Positions 34,337-43,823 are shown, counted from the first letter of the stretch. The stretch: 64,000 bases of DNA from Duganella sp. CF458 (GCF_900113115.1 NZ_FOOF01000023.1:25328-89327), one strand, 5' to 3'. Notes: generated from the letters alone by a model not told the origin. A program made the numbers and translations.

Positions 34337-37173
34337 CGCAGTACCTGGTCAGCATCGACCTGGGCACCACCAATTCGGTGCTAGCGTATGCCGCGCCGGG
34401 CGGCGACGTGCAGTTGTTCGACATCGAGCAGCTCACCGCGCCCGGCGAAGTTGGCAGCGCAGTGCTGCTGCCCTCTTCCCGCTATCACCCCGCCGCCGGC
34501 GAATTTGCCGAAGGCGAGCTGCAGTTGCCGTGGCCGGAACCGGCCGTGGCGGATGCGCCTTCCGGCGCTGTGCTCGGCCGCCTGGCGCGCAAGCTGGGTG
34601 GCCAGGTGCCGGGCCGGCTGGTCGCCAGCGCCAAGAGCTGGCTGTCGCACACCGGCGTCGACCGCTTGGCGGCTATCCTGCCCTGGGGTGCTTTGGACGA
34701 CGTGGCGCGGGTGTCGCCGGTTGCTGCCAGCGCGAGCTATCTTGCGCATTTGCGGGAGGCCTGGAATACGCGGTTTCCTTTTGCGCCATTGGAGCAACAG
34801 CAAGTAGTGCTGACGATTCCAGCATCGTTCGACGAGGGCGCGCGTGCCCTCACGCTGGAAGCGGCGCGCATGGCCGGCCTGCCGGCTTTGCGGCTGCTGG
34901 AGGAGCCGCAAGCGGCTTTATATGACTGGCTGTATCGCCATCGCGCTTCGCTGGCGCAGGAATTGTCCGAGGCGCGGCTGGTGCTGGTGGCCGACGTCGG
35001 CGGCGGCACCACCGACTTCACACTGGTCAAGGTAGCGATGGCCGGCGGCGAGCCGCAACTGACGCGCATCGGCGTCGGCAACCACCTGATCCTCGGCGGC
35101 GACAATATGGACCTGGCGCTGGCCCACCTGGCCGAGCAGCGCCTGTCCGCCGACAGCGGCAACGCCGGGGGGCCAGCCGCGCCGCAGCGCTTGTCCGCAG
35201 CCCGCCTCGCACAGCTGACGGAACGCTGCCGTGCCGCGAAGGAGACTTTGCTGGCCACCGACGCGCCCGAGCAAGTCGGCGTAACCTTGCTCGGCTCGGG
35301 CACGAAACTGATTGGCGGGAGCCGTTCCATCACCCTGCTGCGCGAGGACGTTGAACGCATTGTGCTGGACGGTTTCTTTCCGCTCAACGAAGCGCAGCAA
35401 CCGGCGCAGGCCAAGCGTGGCGGCATCGTCGAATTCGGCCTGCCCTACGCCAGCGATCCAGCCGTGACGCGTCACCTGGCCAGCTTCCTGCGCCAGCACG
35501 CGACTGCCGCGCGCGAAGCGTTGGGACTGCCGGACAACGGCAAGTTGCCTGTTCCCGACACGCTGCTGCTGAACGGCGGCGTGTTCCGCGCAGCCAAGCT
35601 GGCCGAGCGTTTGCACAACACACTGTCGGCATGGCGCGACCAGCCGGTACGCGTGCTGCATAACGACGACCCTGACGTCGCGGTCGCACGCGGCGGTGTG
35701 GCCTATGCGCTTGGCCGGCAAGGCCTGGCGCCAACCATCGCCGGCGGATCTCCGCGCAGTTACTGGCTGCTGCTCGATAACGCACGCGCGCCGGGCGTGA
35801 CGCGGCGCGCTGTTTGCCTGCTGCCGCGCGGCACGGCCAGCTGCCACGAGGTACGCCTGGGCGAGCGCAGCTTCGCCTTGCGGCTTGGCCGCCCGGTACG
35901 CTTTCACATCGCCACCACGCTGGCCGATGCGGTGCCTCCGCAAGCGGGCGACGTGGCCGACCTCGCGCCCGACGACCTGACCGCGCTGCCAGCCATCGCC
36001 ACCGTCCTGCGCGACAGCAAGGATGCCACCGGGCGCAAGGAAATCGCCGTGCAGTTGGCGGCCTCGCTGACCGAAGTCGGCACCATGGAAGTGCATTGCG
36101 AAGGCAATGGGCAACGCTGGCAGCTCGAATTCCAGCTGCGCGAACACGGCGCGGACGATGCGACCGCCGCCGACGGTGAACAGGCCGGCTCCGATGCGGC
36201 AACCGAGCCCGCCCTGCCGGCGCGCCTGCCCGAAGCGCTGGAAAAGACCGAGCGCATCTTCGGCAGCCGGGCCATGCAAGTGGACGCCAAGGAAGTACGC
36301 CAGCTGCGCGGCCAACTTGAACACCTGCTTGGAAGCCGCGAGCGCTGGGCCACGCCGGTATTGCGCCACCTGTTCGACGCCTTGATGGAACGCGCCAAGG
36401 GCCGCCGCCGCTCGGCGGAACATGAGCGCGCCTGGATGAACCTGGCCGGCTACTGCCTGCGCCCGGGATTCGGTCACACCCTGGACGAATGGCGCATCGA
36501 ACAGCTCTGGGCGATTTTCGAAGCGGGCGTGCAGAACCACAAGGACAACCAGGTATGTGCCGAATGGTGGACGCTGTGGCGCCGCGTATCGGGCGGCCTG
36601 CCACCCATCGCACAACTGCGGCTGCTGGACGATTTTGCCTTCAACCTGCAGGCCGATGCCGGCGAACGCGGGCGCCGTCCCGTCACCCTGGTCAACGGCA
36701 GCGAAGAGGACATGCTGCGCCTGGGCGCATCGCTCGAGCGCATTCCGTCCGCCTACAAAGCCGAAATCGGCAACTGGATGGTGGGCGAGCTGCCGAAGGC
36801 GAAAAGCCTGGCCGTCCAGACCCGCTACCTGTGGGCGCTGGGCAGGGTCGGCGCACGCCGGCCGTTCCACGGCAGCGCGCACGACGTGGCGCCCGTCGAC
36901 ACGGTGGAGCACTGGCTGCAGGCCGTGATGCTGCTGGACTGGCGCAAAGTCGAACCGGCAGGCTTCGCAGCTGCGCACCTGGCGCGCATGACCGGCGACC
37001 GCTCACGCGATATCAATGACGCCTTGCGCGACGAAGTCGTGCGGCGGCTGCAGGCTGCCGGCGCCCCGCCAAGCTGGCCGGCCATGGTGCGCGAGGTGGT
37101 CCAGCTCGACCAGGCCAGCGAGCAACGCATGCTGGGCGAAGCGCTGCCGCCAGGCCTGAAGCTTCTCAGCTAA
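34333..37173 (+). CDS. Hsp70 family protein with C-terminal DUF3731
   Basis: A 946-residue protein. The N-terminal Hsp70 ATPase domain (residues 1-500) has VSIDLGTTNSVLAY, LLEEPQAALYDWLY and VADVGGGTTDFTLVKV. A roughly 120-residue variable section follows, and from about 635 a helical DUF3731 domain (EKTERIFGSRAM, GYCLRPGFGHTLDEWRIEQLW, HKDNQVCAEWWTLWRR). About 45% longer than DnaK. It is coupled to the first Hsp70 by ATGA; the pair and DUF2760 look like one complex. Substrate unknown. Confidence 0.88.
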   Translation: MTQYLVSIDLGTTNSVLAYAAPGGDVQLFDIEQLTAPGEVGSAVLLPSSRYHPAAGEFAEGELQLPWPEPAVADAPSGAVLGRLARKLGGQVPGRLVASAKSWLSHTGVDRLAAILPWGALDDVARVSPVAASASYLAHLREAWNTRFPFAPLEQQQVVLTIPASFDEGARALTLEAARMAGLPALRLLEEPQAALYDWLYRHRASLAQELSEARLVLVADVGGGTTDFTLVKVAMAGGEPQLTRIGVGNHLILGGDNMDLALAHLAEQRLSADSGNAGGPAAPQRLSAARLAQLTERCRAAKETLLATDAPEQVGVTLLGSGTKLIGGSRSITLLREDVERIVLDGFFPLNEAQQPAQAKRGGIVEFGLPYASDPAVTRHLASFLRQHATAAREALGLPDNGKLPVPDTLLLNGGVFRAAKLAERLHNTLSAWRDQPVRVLHNDDPDVAVARGGVAYALGRQGLAPTIAGGSPRSYWLLLDNARAPGVTRRAVCLLPRGTASCHEVRLGERSFALRLGRPVRFHIATTLADAVPPQAGDVADLAPDDLTALPAIATVLRDSKDATGRKEIAVQLAASLTEVGTMEVHCEGNGQRWQLEFQLREHGADDATAADGEQAGSDAATEPALPARLPEALEKTERIFGSRAMQVDAKEVRQLRGQLEHLLGSRERWATPVLRHLFDALMERAKGRRRSAEHERAWMNLAGYCLRPGFGHTLDEWRIEQLWAIFEAGVQNHKDNQVCAEWWTLWRRVSGGLPPIAQLRLLDDFAFNLQADAGERGRRPVTLVNGSEEDMLRLGASLERIPSAYKAEIGNWMVGELPKAKSLAVQTRYLWALGRVGARRPFHGSAHDVAPVDTVEHWLQAVMLLDWRKVEPAGFAAAHLARMTGDRSRDINDALRDEVVRRLQAAGAPPSWPAMVREVVQLDQASEQRMLGEALPPGLKLLS

Positions 37174-37798
37174 CAGCGCCGCCGCGCGCGGCCTGTGCTT
37201 GCTGCTGCGCGACGAAGCCGTCGAAGGCCGCGATGACCCGATCGTAGCGATGCTCGTCGGCTTCCAGCTGCGCCAGCGCATAGCAGGTGGCTTCCAGAGT
37301 CGAAAGCTGGTCGGGCGCGTGTGCCTTGCGGATCAAGTAGTGCGATGGCGGCGTATCGCGCAGCGGCAGGCGCGGCAAGGCCTGCAGGGCCGGGTTCAAG
37401 TACAGCATCTTGCGGCTCTTGCGCCAGGTGGCGTCCAGCACGACCAGTTGCACCGGTGCCGGCACGGCATTGAATGGCGGCGGCGCGGCGATGCCGAGCG
37501 AACGGTCGCCGGGTGTGTCGGGGTACAGCAGCACCGGCTGGCGGCCATTTGCGCCCAGCATGGCGCGCAACCCCGCCTCATCAAACTGTTCGCCGACTTC
37601 GATGCGGCTGCCGGGCAGGCACAGGTGCAGCAGGCGCGCGCTGCCCTTGGCGTTCTCCACTTCCATCGGGTGCTGCAGGATCAGGACCTCGACCGCACTT
37701 GCCACCGGCGCCGTCCAATGGCAGATGCAGGTGGCGACGGGGCGCAGGCAGGTGGCGCACTTCGGTCGCCGCGGCATGGTGTTCATGCCGCGGATCAT
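37166..37798 (-). CDS. DTW domain protein (tRNA-uridine aminocarboxypropyltransferase family)
   Basis: A roughly 210-residue protein of the DTW family, whose E. coli members TapT/TuaA add an acp group to tRNA uridine using SAM. Features: the zinc-like CATCLRPVATCICHW (Cys-X2-Cys ... Cys-X-Cys), VLILQHPMEVENAKGSARLL, YPDTPGDRSLG and the signature LDATWRKSRKML (DATW in place of DTW). Starts at 37798, 37786 or 37777 are possible; the longest begins 3 nt after the tssA stop. It is oriented with the T6SS arm but probably unrelated in function. Overlaps the Hsp70 gene end by 8 nt. Confidence 0.88.
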   Translation of the reverse strand: MIRGMNTMPRRPKCATCLRPVATCICHWTAPVASAVEVLILQHPMEVENAKGSARLLHLCLPGSRIEVGEQFDEAGLRAMLGANGRQPVLLYPDTPGDRSLGIAAPPPFNAVPAPVQLVVLDATWRKSRKMLYLNPALQALPRLPLRDTPPSHYLIRKAHAPDQLSTLEATCYALAQLEADEHRYDRVIAAFDGFVAQQQAQAARGGAVS

Positions 37799-37801
37799 AC
37801 A

Positions 37802-38686
37802 CTAGGCTTGCGGCGCGGCGCCCAGCAGCTCGTCCAGTTGCGCGATCTGTGCCGGGTCCTTGACCACGGCATGCAGCCACTCGTGCAGCGGCAGTTCGCC
37901 CCAATTCGCGGCCTTTTCCGCCAGGTAGGCAACGGGGCTGTGCGGCTCGGTGCGACGGAAGAATTCAGCCACCATGCGCAGTTGCGCCAAGGCGTGCTCG
38001 CGCGTGCCAGGCATCGCCGGCCCGCTTCGCGCGCCGGCACCTGCGGTGTCCGGGGCCGGCCCTTCCCAGTCGGCATCGCGCGCAGTCACGCGCGATTGAG
38101 ATGCTTGCTGCGCTTGGTCCACCACGCGCTGCACCGCTTCGCGCGCGGCGCCGAACGCCGGTCCTGCCACACCCAGGCGGGCATCGACAGCCGCCTGCAG
38201 CTGTTGCAACGCCGCCAGGCAATGCCGCGCATCCTGCAAGCGTTCGTCCCCGTCGGCTTCGGATGGAAAGTCCTGCACCAGCGCCGGCGTACGCCCCAGC
38301 AACCACGCCAGGTTCCCGCTGCGCAGCTCGTGCTCGCCGCCCTCCGGCAAGGGGTAAACATGCTCCCAAAAGCGCTCGCACAAGCCGGCCAGCAGCAGGA
38401 ATCCATCGCCCAGTCCACGCATATGGTGGGTGTGCGCACGCGCCTCAGCCAACCACACCGCCAGCCGCAAGTCCTTGCTGCGCGAGCGCAGCAACTCCGC
38501 GCAGCGACTGGCCACCAGCGGCCAGTCGGCGCTATGCAAGGGAGTCGCCCACTCACCCTGCTCCAACGTCGGATCGTCCTGCCGCCGGGCCGCCGCGATG
38601 GCATCCATGCAGGCATCGAACGAAACGTCCTCACCGCATGGCTGGCTGACGCTGACCGGCACCAGCAAATCCTCATTCGTGAACAT
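37802..38686 (-). CDS. tssA: Type VI secretion protein TssA
   Basis: A 294-residue TssA that primes sheath polymerisation at the baseplate. The N-terminal ImpA_N domain runs from LLVPVSVSQPCGEDVSFD to about residue 180, with LAVWLAEARAH and FWEHVYPLP, the family signature. The C-terminal section (REHALAQLRMVAEFFRRTEPHSPVAYL) is the short type, lacking the long C-terminal oligomerisation domain of E. coli TssA. It lies 8 nt after tssH and is followed by the DTW gene. Confidence 0.92.
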   Translation of the reverse strand: MFTNEDLLVPVSVSQPCGEDVSFDACMDAIAAARRQDDPTLEQGEWATPLHSADWPLVASRCAELLRSRSKDLRLAVWLAEARAHTHHMRGLGDGFLLLAGLCERFWEHVYPLPEGGEHELRSGNLAWLLGRTPALVQDFPSEADGDERLQDARHCLAALQQLQAAVDARLGVAGPAFGAAREAVQRVVDQAQQASQSRVTARDADWEGPAPDTAGAGARSGPAMPGTREHALAQLRMVAEFFRRTEPHSPVAYLAEKAANWGELPLHEWLHAVVKDPAQIAQLDELLGAAPQA

Positions 38687-38694
38687 ATGCCCTC

Positions 38695-41313
38695 CTATCG
38701 AGTGGTGATCCGGAACTGGCCCTGGCGCGTCACGCCCACCTTCACCTTCGTTACCGGCATGCCCTCGGCCATGCGCGCCAACAGCACATCGGCAACCGCC
38801 GGCAGCAGGCTGCCGTGCAGGATGCTGTCGACATTGCGCGCACCGGAATCGGTCTCGGTGCAGCGTGCCAGCACTGCCTGGACCAGCGCATCGTCCCAGC
38901 AGAATTCAGCGTGGTGGTTCTCGCTGATGCGCTGGCCGATCCGGCCCAGTTTCAACGCAATGACCTGGGCCAGCGCTTCGTCCGAAATCGGGTAGTACGG
39001 CACCACCTGCAAGCGCCCGAGCAAGGCCGGCTTGAAGTGCCGTACCAGTTGCGGCCGCAGCAGCGCGTCGAGTTCCTGCGGCGCCGGCAGCGGCGCATTG
39101 CCGCGGTTCAGGCAAGCCTGCATGATGGCGCCCGCACCCAGGTTGGCGGTAAGGACGATCACCGTGTTGCTGAAATCGACCATCTGCCCTTCCGAATCTT
39201 CCAGCATGCCGCGGTCGAACACCTGGTAGAACAGCTCCAATACATCCGGGTGGGCCTTGTCTGCCTCGTCGAGCAGCACGACGGAGTAAGGGTTGCGCCG
39301 CACCGCCTCGGTCAGCACCCCGCCTTCGCCGTACCCGACATAGCCGGGAGGAGAACCTTTCAGTCCCGCTACGCTGTGCGGTTCCTGGTATTCGCTCATA
39401 TTGATGGTCACCAGCTTGCGCTCGCCGCCATACAGCAGCTCTGCCAGCGCCAGCGCGGTTTCCGTCTTGCCCACGCCGGACGGCCCGGTCAGCAGGAAGA
39501 CGCCTTTCGGCCTGCGCGGATCATCGAGTCCGGCACGCGCAGTACGCATGCGCTGCACAATGGTTTCGACCGCATGCGGCTGGCCCAATACGCGCGACTC
39601 CAGCGCCGCCTTGAGCTGCTGTACGGTGCGGATCTCGTCGCGCAGCATGCGGCCAACCGGGATGCCGGTCCACGCCGCGACCACGCCAGCCACGACGTGA
39701 CGGTCCACTTCCAGCGGCACCAAGGGTGTTTCGCGCTGGATCGCCTGCAGCTGCTGTTGCACCGTGGCCGCCGTAGCTGTATCGCCCTCCTGCCGCAGCG
39801 CGATGACGCGCGAGCACAAGTCGCGCTCACGCTCGTGCCGTGCGGCCAACTCCGCATGCCAGGCCTGGAGGCTGCCCCGCTCGTCGCGCAAGGCCGGCAG
39901 GGCCGAAGGCCCAAGGTCTCCGGCGCCGGAACTGGTCGTGGCGTCACGCTCCAGCGCCGCAATGCGCACGGATAGCCGCTCGATCTGGCAGGCGGCGTCC
40001 TCCAGCAGCGCCGGCAAGGCGCACTGTCCCAACGCTACCCGGGCGCATGCCGTATCGAGAACGCCGACCGCCTTGTCCGGCAATTGGCGGCTGTTGATGT
40101 AGCGATGCGCGAGCCGCACCGCCGCCGTCACGGCGTCGTCCCGCACGCGTACGCCGAAATGCCGCTCCATCAGCGGCACCATGGCCCGCAGCATCGCCGC
40201 GGCAGTGTCTTCGTCCGGTTCCTCGACCTTGACGACTTGAAAGCGGCGTGCCAAGGCGGCATCCTTCTCGAAAAAGCGCTTGTACTCACTCCAGGTGGTC
40301 GCGGCAATCGTGCGCAGCTCGCCGCGCGCCAGGGCCGGCTTCAGGAGGTTGGCGGCATCGCCTTGCCCTGCGTTGCCGCCGGCGCCGATCATCGTGTGCG
40401 CCTCGTCGATGAAAAGGACGATGGGATGCGGGCTGCGGCGCACCTCGTCAATCACGTTTTTCAGCCGGGCCTCGAACTCTCCGCGCACACTGGCGCCGGC
40501 CTGCAATAGCGCCAGGTCAAGTGCATGCAGGGCCACCTTGCATAGTGGCGCCGGCACCTCGCCGGCCGCAATGCGCAGCGCCAGGCCCTCCACCACTGCG
40601 GTCTTGCCCACGCCTGCCTCGCCGGTCAGGATCGGGTTGTTCTGGCGGCGGCGCAACAGGACGTCCATCAGCTGCCGCACTTCCGCAGCGCGGCCAATCA
40701 CAGGATCCAGCTTGCCGTCACGCGCCAACTGGCACAGGTTGACCGTGTATTGCGCCAGGGCCGGAGCTGAAGGCGACGCAGCCTGCTGCGTGCCCGCGTC
40801 CTGCATCGCTACCTGCATCGCTACCGGCACCGCGGATTCCATGGATCCGGCGACATATTTCTCCATACGGTGCTTCAGGCCATCGACCGGAAAGCGCCCG
40901 AACAGGCTTGAACTGCGCGCCGCCTGCTGTGACAGCTCCGACTCGGTCAGCAAGGCAAGCAGCAGGTGGCAGCTCCGCACCTGGTCCGGTTGCGGCAAGG
41001 CCAGCGAGGCAATCAGCCAGGCGTGTTCCAACATCAATTGCAGGCGCCGCGCGAATACCGGAACTCGCGTGGCGGCGATGCGAAACCCGGCCAGCTCGCG
41101 CCGCAAGTCTGCTTCAAGTGCCGTTGCGCTGACGTCGCTCCGGCGCATGATCGCCAGCAGGTCGCATTCAGGCTGCTCCAGCAGCGCAAGCATCAGGTGC
41201 TCCACGTCGACTTCGCCATGCCCCATGCCGATCGCGATATTGGCAGCGCGGGTCGCGGCAGTGCGACAGCTGTCGTTCAATTTTCCAATCAGGGTTTTCA
41301 GTTGAATGCTCAT
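38695..41313 (-). CDS. tssH: Type VI secretion AAA+ ATPase TssH/ClpV
   Basis: An 872-residue double-AAA+ unfoldase that recycles contracted TssBC sheath. A Clp N-domain (residues 1-150) begins with the ClpV-specific LKTLIGKLNDSCRTAATRAAN. The first AAA has Walker A GEAGVGKTAVVEG and Walker B VLFIDEAHT; a coiled M-domain follows; the second AAA has GPSGVGKTETALALAE and VVLLDEADKAHPDV. It overlaps tssE by ATGA, with no tssF or tssG between, which is unusual. Confidence 0.95.
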   Translation of the reverse strand: MSIQLKTLIGKLNDSCRTAATRAANIAIGMGHGEVDVEHLMLALLEQPECDLLAIMRRSDVSATALEADLRRELAGFRIAATRVPVFARRLQLMLEHAWLIASLALPQPDQVRSCHLLLALLTESELSQQAARSSSLFGRFPVDGLKHRMEKYVAGSMESAVPVAMQVAMQDAGTQQAASPSAPALAQYTVNLCQLARDGKLDPVIGRAAEVRQLMDVLLRRRQNNPILTGEAGVGKTAVVEGLALRIAAGEVPAPLCKVALHALDLALLQAGASVRGEFEARLKNVIDEVRRSPHPIVLFIDEAHTMIGAGGNAGQGDAANLLKPALARGELRTIAATTWSEYKRFFEKDAALARRFQVVKVEEPDEDTAAAMLRAMVPLMERHFGVRVRDDAVTAAVRLAHRYINSRQLPDKAVGVLDTACARVALGQCALPALLEDAACQIERLSVRIAALERDATTSSGAGDLGPSALPALRDERGSLQAWHAELAARHERERDLCSRVIALRQEGDTATAATVQQQLQAIQRETPLVPLEVDRHVVAGVVAAWTGIPVGRMLRDEIRTVQQLKAALESRVLGQPHAVETIVQRMRTARAGLDDPRRPKGVFLLTGPSGVGKTETALALAELLYGGERKLVTINMSEYQEPHSVAGLKGSPPGYVGYGEGGVLTEAVRRNPYSVVLLDEADKAHPDVLELFYQVFDRGMLEDSEGQMVDFSNTVIVLTANLGAGAIMQACLNRGNAPLPAPQELDALLRPQLVRHFKPALLGRLQVVPYYPISDEALAQVIALKLGRIGQRISENHHAEFCWDDALVQAVLARCTETDSGARNVDSILHGSLLPAVADVLLARMAEGMPVTKVKVGVTRQGQFRITTR

Positions 41314-41768
41314 GCAATGGCTCCGCGCTTGATGGAATAATGCAGCGATGACGGTTGCAAGGCGGCGCTGAAGCTGACGGCCTCATTCGCTCCATGCGCC
41401 CGCAACCTGCCGACAATGACGATATCAATGCGATTGACGGCGCCTGTGCGCTCCGCCAGTGTCACCTGCACATTGCATAGCCGCGGCTCGTACCGTTCAA
41501 CCGCTAGGCGAATACTGCTGCAGATGCGCAGCCGGTCCTCGCTGCTGCTATGCGACAGGCTGGCGAAATCGGCCAGGCCGAAATTCAGCAGCGAGCATGC
41601 GCACTCCGGGTAGGACTGCAACAGCTGCTGCGACAGTGCGGTGCGCGTGTTAAGCAGTGCTTCCAGGTCGCGCGCCACGCTTTCCTTCAACTGCTCCTGC
41701 GACAGGAAACGCGCGCCGGGATGGCTTCCCAGCAGGCGATCCAGCAATCCCGGCCTGTAGCCGCCCAT
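41310..41768 (-). CDS. tssE: Type VI baseplate protein TssE (gp25-like)
   Basis: A 152-residue baseplate wedge protein, homologous to phage gp25. The N-terminal GYRPGLLDRLLG and the region around RLAVERYEPRLCNVQVTL, holding the conserved gp25 ExR-like element (VERYEPRL), support the call. The ATG at 41768 follows GGAGG by 7 nt. A strong terminator lies just upstream (41781-41817), and the tssH start overlaps its stop. TssF and TssG, its obligate wedge partners, are not found in the window. Confidence 0.92.
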   Translation of the reverse strand: MGGYRPGLLDRLLGSHPGARFLSQEQLKESVARDLEALLNTRTALSQQLLQSYPECACSLLNFGLADFASLSHSSSEDRLRICSSIRLAVERYEPRLCNVQVTLAERTGAVNRIDIVIVGRLRAHGANEAVSFSAALQPSSLHYSIKRGAIA

Positions 41769-41780
41769 GCCGCACCTCCG

Positions 41781-41817
41781 AAAAAAAAACGGCTGCAGCA
41801 CTTGCGCGCCGCAGCCG
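41781..41817 (-). terminator. Intra-operon rho-independent terminator between hcp and tssE
   Basis: On the minus strand CGGCTGC and its complement GCAGCCG (41817-41811 and 41796-41790) form a 7-bp stem with a 14-nt loop, followed by nine U (41789-41781). It begins 15 nt after the hcp stop and 12 nt before the tssE start codon, so most transcripts may end after hcp. Confidence 0.82.
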
Positions 41818-41832
41818 CAACTCCCTCCAAAA

Positions 41833-42324
41833 TCATGCAATGCGGTTGGTGGCGAGATCCCAGCCGCCGGACGTATTCCCGCCCATGCCGCCCGAAACGC
41901 GCTGCTGTGTGTATTTCCAGCGCACTTTCGAGAATTTGAAACCCACCTCCTCGGTCAGGATATCGCCTTCGCTCACCGACGGTGACACGGCGCCAATCAG
42001 CACGTTATCGAGTTCGATTTCGAAGTACTTGACCCGCTCGCCCTGCGCATCGGCGCGCATGAACTCCAGCCTGGCCCTGGGAATGGTGCGGCCTGCGGAG
42101 CAGGTCTGCAGCAGGATCGGCGAGGCCAGGTCGGCCAGCTTGGTGATGACCACGTCGCGATGCTCGCAACGTTCTGCCGTGTGGCCGCCGCCGGTGGAGG
42201 ACGTGGCCGAACGCGGTTGCTCCACCGACCAACTGACCGATTTGCACTCGATCCAGTCCTTATGACGGTCATCGGTCGACTCACCCTTGATGCCGTCGAT
42301 ATGCAGGTACACGTCAATTGCCAT
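41833..42324 (-). CDS. hcp: Type VI secretion tube protein Hcp (TssD)
   Basis: A 163-residue Hcp that polymerises into the inner tube and carries effectors. The start MAIDVYLHIDGIKGESTD and motifs SWSVEQPRSATSSTGGGHTAER and the FKFSKVRWKYTQQ end match the hexameric Hcp family. AAGGAG lies before the ATG. It follows tssC by 14 nt and is followed at once by a terminator, consistent with higher expression than tssE. Confidence 0.95.
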   Translation of the reverse strand: MAIDVYLHIDGIKGESTDDRHKDWIECKSVSWSVEQPRSATSSTGGGHTAERCEHRDVVITKLADLASPILLQTCSAGRTIPRARLEFMRADAQGERVKYFEIELDNVLIGAVSPSVSEGDILTEEVGFKFSKVRWKYTQQRVSGGMGGNTSGGWDLATNRIA

Positions 42325-42338
42325 CGCAATACTCCTTT

Positions 42339-43823
42339 TCAGTAGTTGGTGGTTTGCGGCAGCTCCGCCACGAGGCGAAGGGATACGGTCAGCTCGTCGA
42401 GCTGGAAATGGGGCCGCAGGAAGCTGACGGCACGGAACACGCCGGGCCTGCCGGGCACTTCACTGACCTGGACCGACGCTTCGCGCAGCGGGAACTGGGC
42501 CTTCTGTTCCTGGCTGGCGTTATCGTCCAGCAGTACGTACTTCATCAGCCAACGGTTAAGGAAGTCTTCGACATTCGAGGCGGCGGCGAAGCTGCCGATC
42601 TTGTCGCGCATCATGGCTTTCATATAGTGCGCGATACGCGATACGGCAAAGATGTACTGCAGTTGCGACGACAGCACGGCATTGGCGTTGGCCGCGTCGG
42701 AGCTGTAGCGCATGGCCTTCTGGGCCGATTGTGCGCCGAAAAAGGCGGCGTAGGCGGTGTTCTTGCAATGGACCAGGGAAATGAAGCCAAGGTCACTGAG
42801 TTCTTTCTCGCGGCGGTCGGTGATCGCCACCTCGGTCGGGCACTTCAACGCCACCTCCCCTTCGTCCGTCTTGAAGGTATGGGTCGGCAGGTCGTCCACC
42901 AGGCCGCCGCCTTCCACCCCGCGGATGGCTGCGCACCAGCCAAATTCCTCGTGCGCCTTGGTCAATCTGGCGCCAAACGCGTACGCCGCGTTGCACCACA
43001 GGTATTTGTGGTGGTCGCGGCCGTCCACGTCTTCCACGAAAGTGAATCCCTCCACCGTGGTACCGTCAACTGGATTGAAGGGCAGGCGTCCTAGGAAGCG
43101 CGGCAGCGTCAGGCCGACATAGCGCGCATCTTCCGATTCGCGGAAGGCCTTCCACTTGGCATATTCCACGGTATCGAACACCTTGGCCAGGTCGCGCGGC
43201 TTGGCAAGGTCGCCGTAGCTTTCCAGCCCGAACAGCTCCGGCGCGGCGGCGCTGATGAAAGGCGCGTGCGCGGCGGCGGCCAGGTGCGACATCTGCTCGA
43301 TGAAGTAAATGTCCTCCGGCTGGCGCGATATCTCGAAGTCTCCCAGCAGTGCCGCGTAAGGCGAACCGCCGAAGGTGCCGAATTCCTCTTCGTAGACTTT
43401 CTTGAAAATGGTGCTCTGGTCGAAGTCGAGGGCGCTCTGGAAGTCGCGTACCAGTTCGCGCTTGGTCGCGTTCAGCAGGCGGATCTTCAGTGATGGCCCG
43501 GTGGCCGTGCTGCACACCAGGTAATGCAGGCCGGTCCAGCTTTGCTCAAGCTTCTGGAACTCCGGGGTGTGCATGATGGCGCTTAGCTGGTCCGAGATCA
43601 TGCGGTCCAGCTCCGCCACCCGTGCATCGATGGTGGACGAAAGGTTGTGCGACATGAGCACGGTGCCCTGCACCACTTGCCGCACCAATTCGCCGATGAT
43701 GTCGCGGGCACGCGCATGCTCGCTGCCGGATTTGGCAACCTTGCTTTCCTCGACGATGCGGTCCAGCAGGTCGCCATCCTCCTCTACCACCGCCGCTGCT
43801 GTTGCCTTCATTTGCGCGCTCAT
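42339..43823 (-). CDS. tssC: Type VI sheath large subunit TssC/VipB
   Basis: A 494-residue sheath protein that with TssB forms the contractile outer sheath. Diagnostic segments include LEQSWTGLHYLVCSTATGPSLKIRLLNATKREL, FGGSPYAALLGDFE, HLAAAAHAPFI and the SFLRPHFQLDELTVSLRLVAELP end. Length is standard. It starts on the base after the tssB stop. Confidence 0.96.
   Translation of the reverse strand: MSAQMKATAAAVVEEDGDLLDRIVEESKVAKSGSEHARARDIIGELVRQVVQGTVLMSHNLSSTIDARVAELDRMISDQLSAIMHTPEFQKLEQSWTGLHYLVCSTATGPSLKIRLLNATKRELVRDFQSALDFDQSTIFKKVYEEEFGTFGGSPYAALLGDFEISRQPEDIYFIEQMSHLAAAAHAPFISAAAPELFGLESYGDLAKPRDLAKVFDTVEYAKWKAFRESEDARYVGLTLPRFLGRLPFNPVDGTTVEGFTFVEDVDGRDHHKYLWCNAAYAFGARLTKAHEEFGWCAAIRGVEGGGLVDDLPTHTFKTDEGEVALKCPTEVAITDRREKELSDLGFISLVHCKNTAYAAFFGAQSAQKAMRYSSDAANANAVLSSQLQYIFAVSRIAHYMKAMMRDKIGSFAAASNVEDFLNRWLMKYVLLDDNASQEQKAQFPLREASVQVSEVPGRPGVFRAVSFLRPHFQLDELTVSLRLVAELPQTTNY

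Noticed and set aside
34918..36978. 686-codon minus ORF opposite the second Hsp70
   Set aside because: Antisense shadow without start signals or recognisable domains.
37166..37798. DTW gene as a T6SS effector or accessory
   Set aside because: The DTW family is a tRNA-modification enzyme group; adjacency to tssA is the only link.
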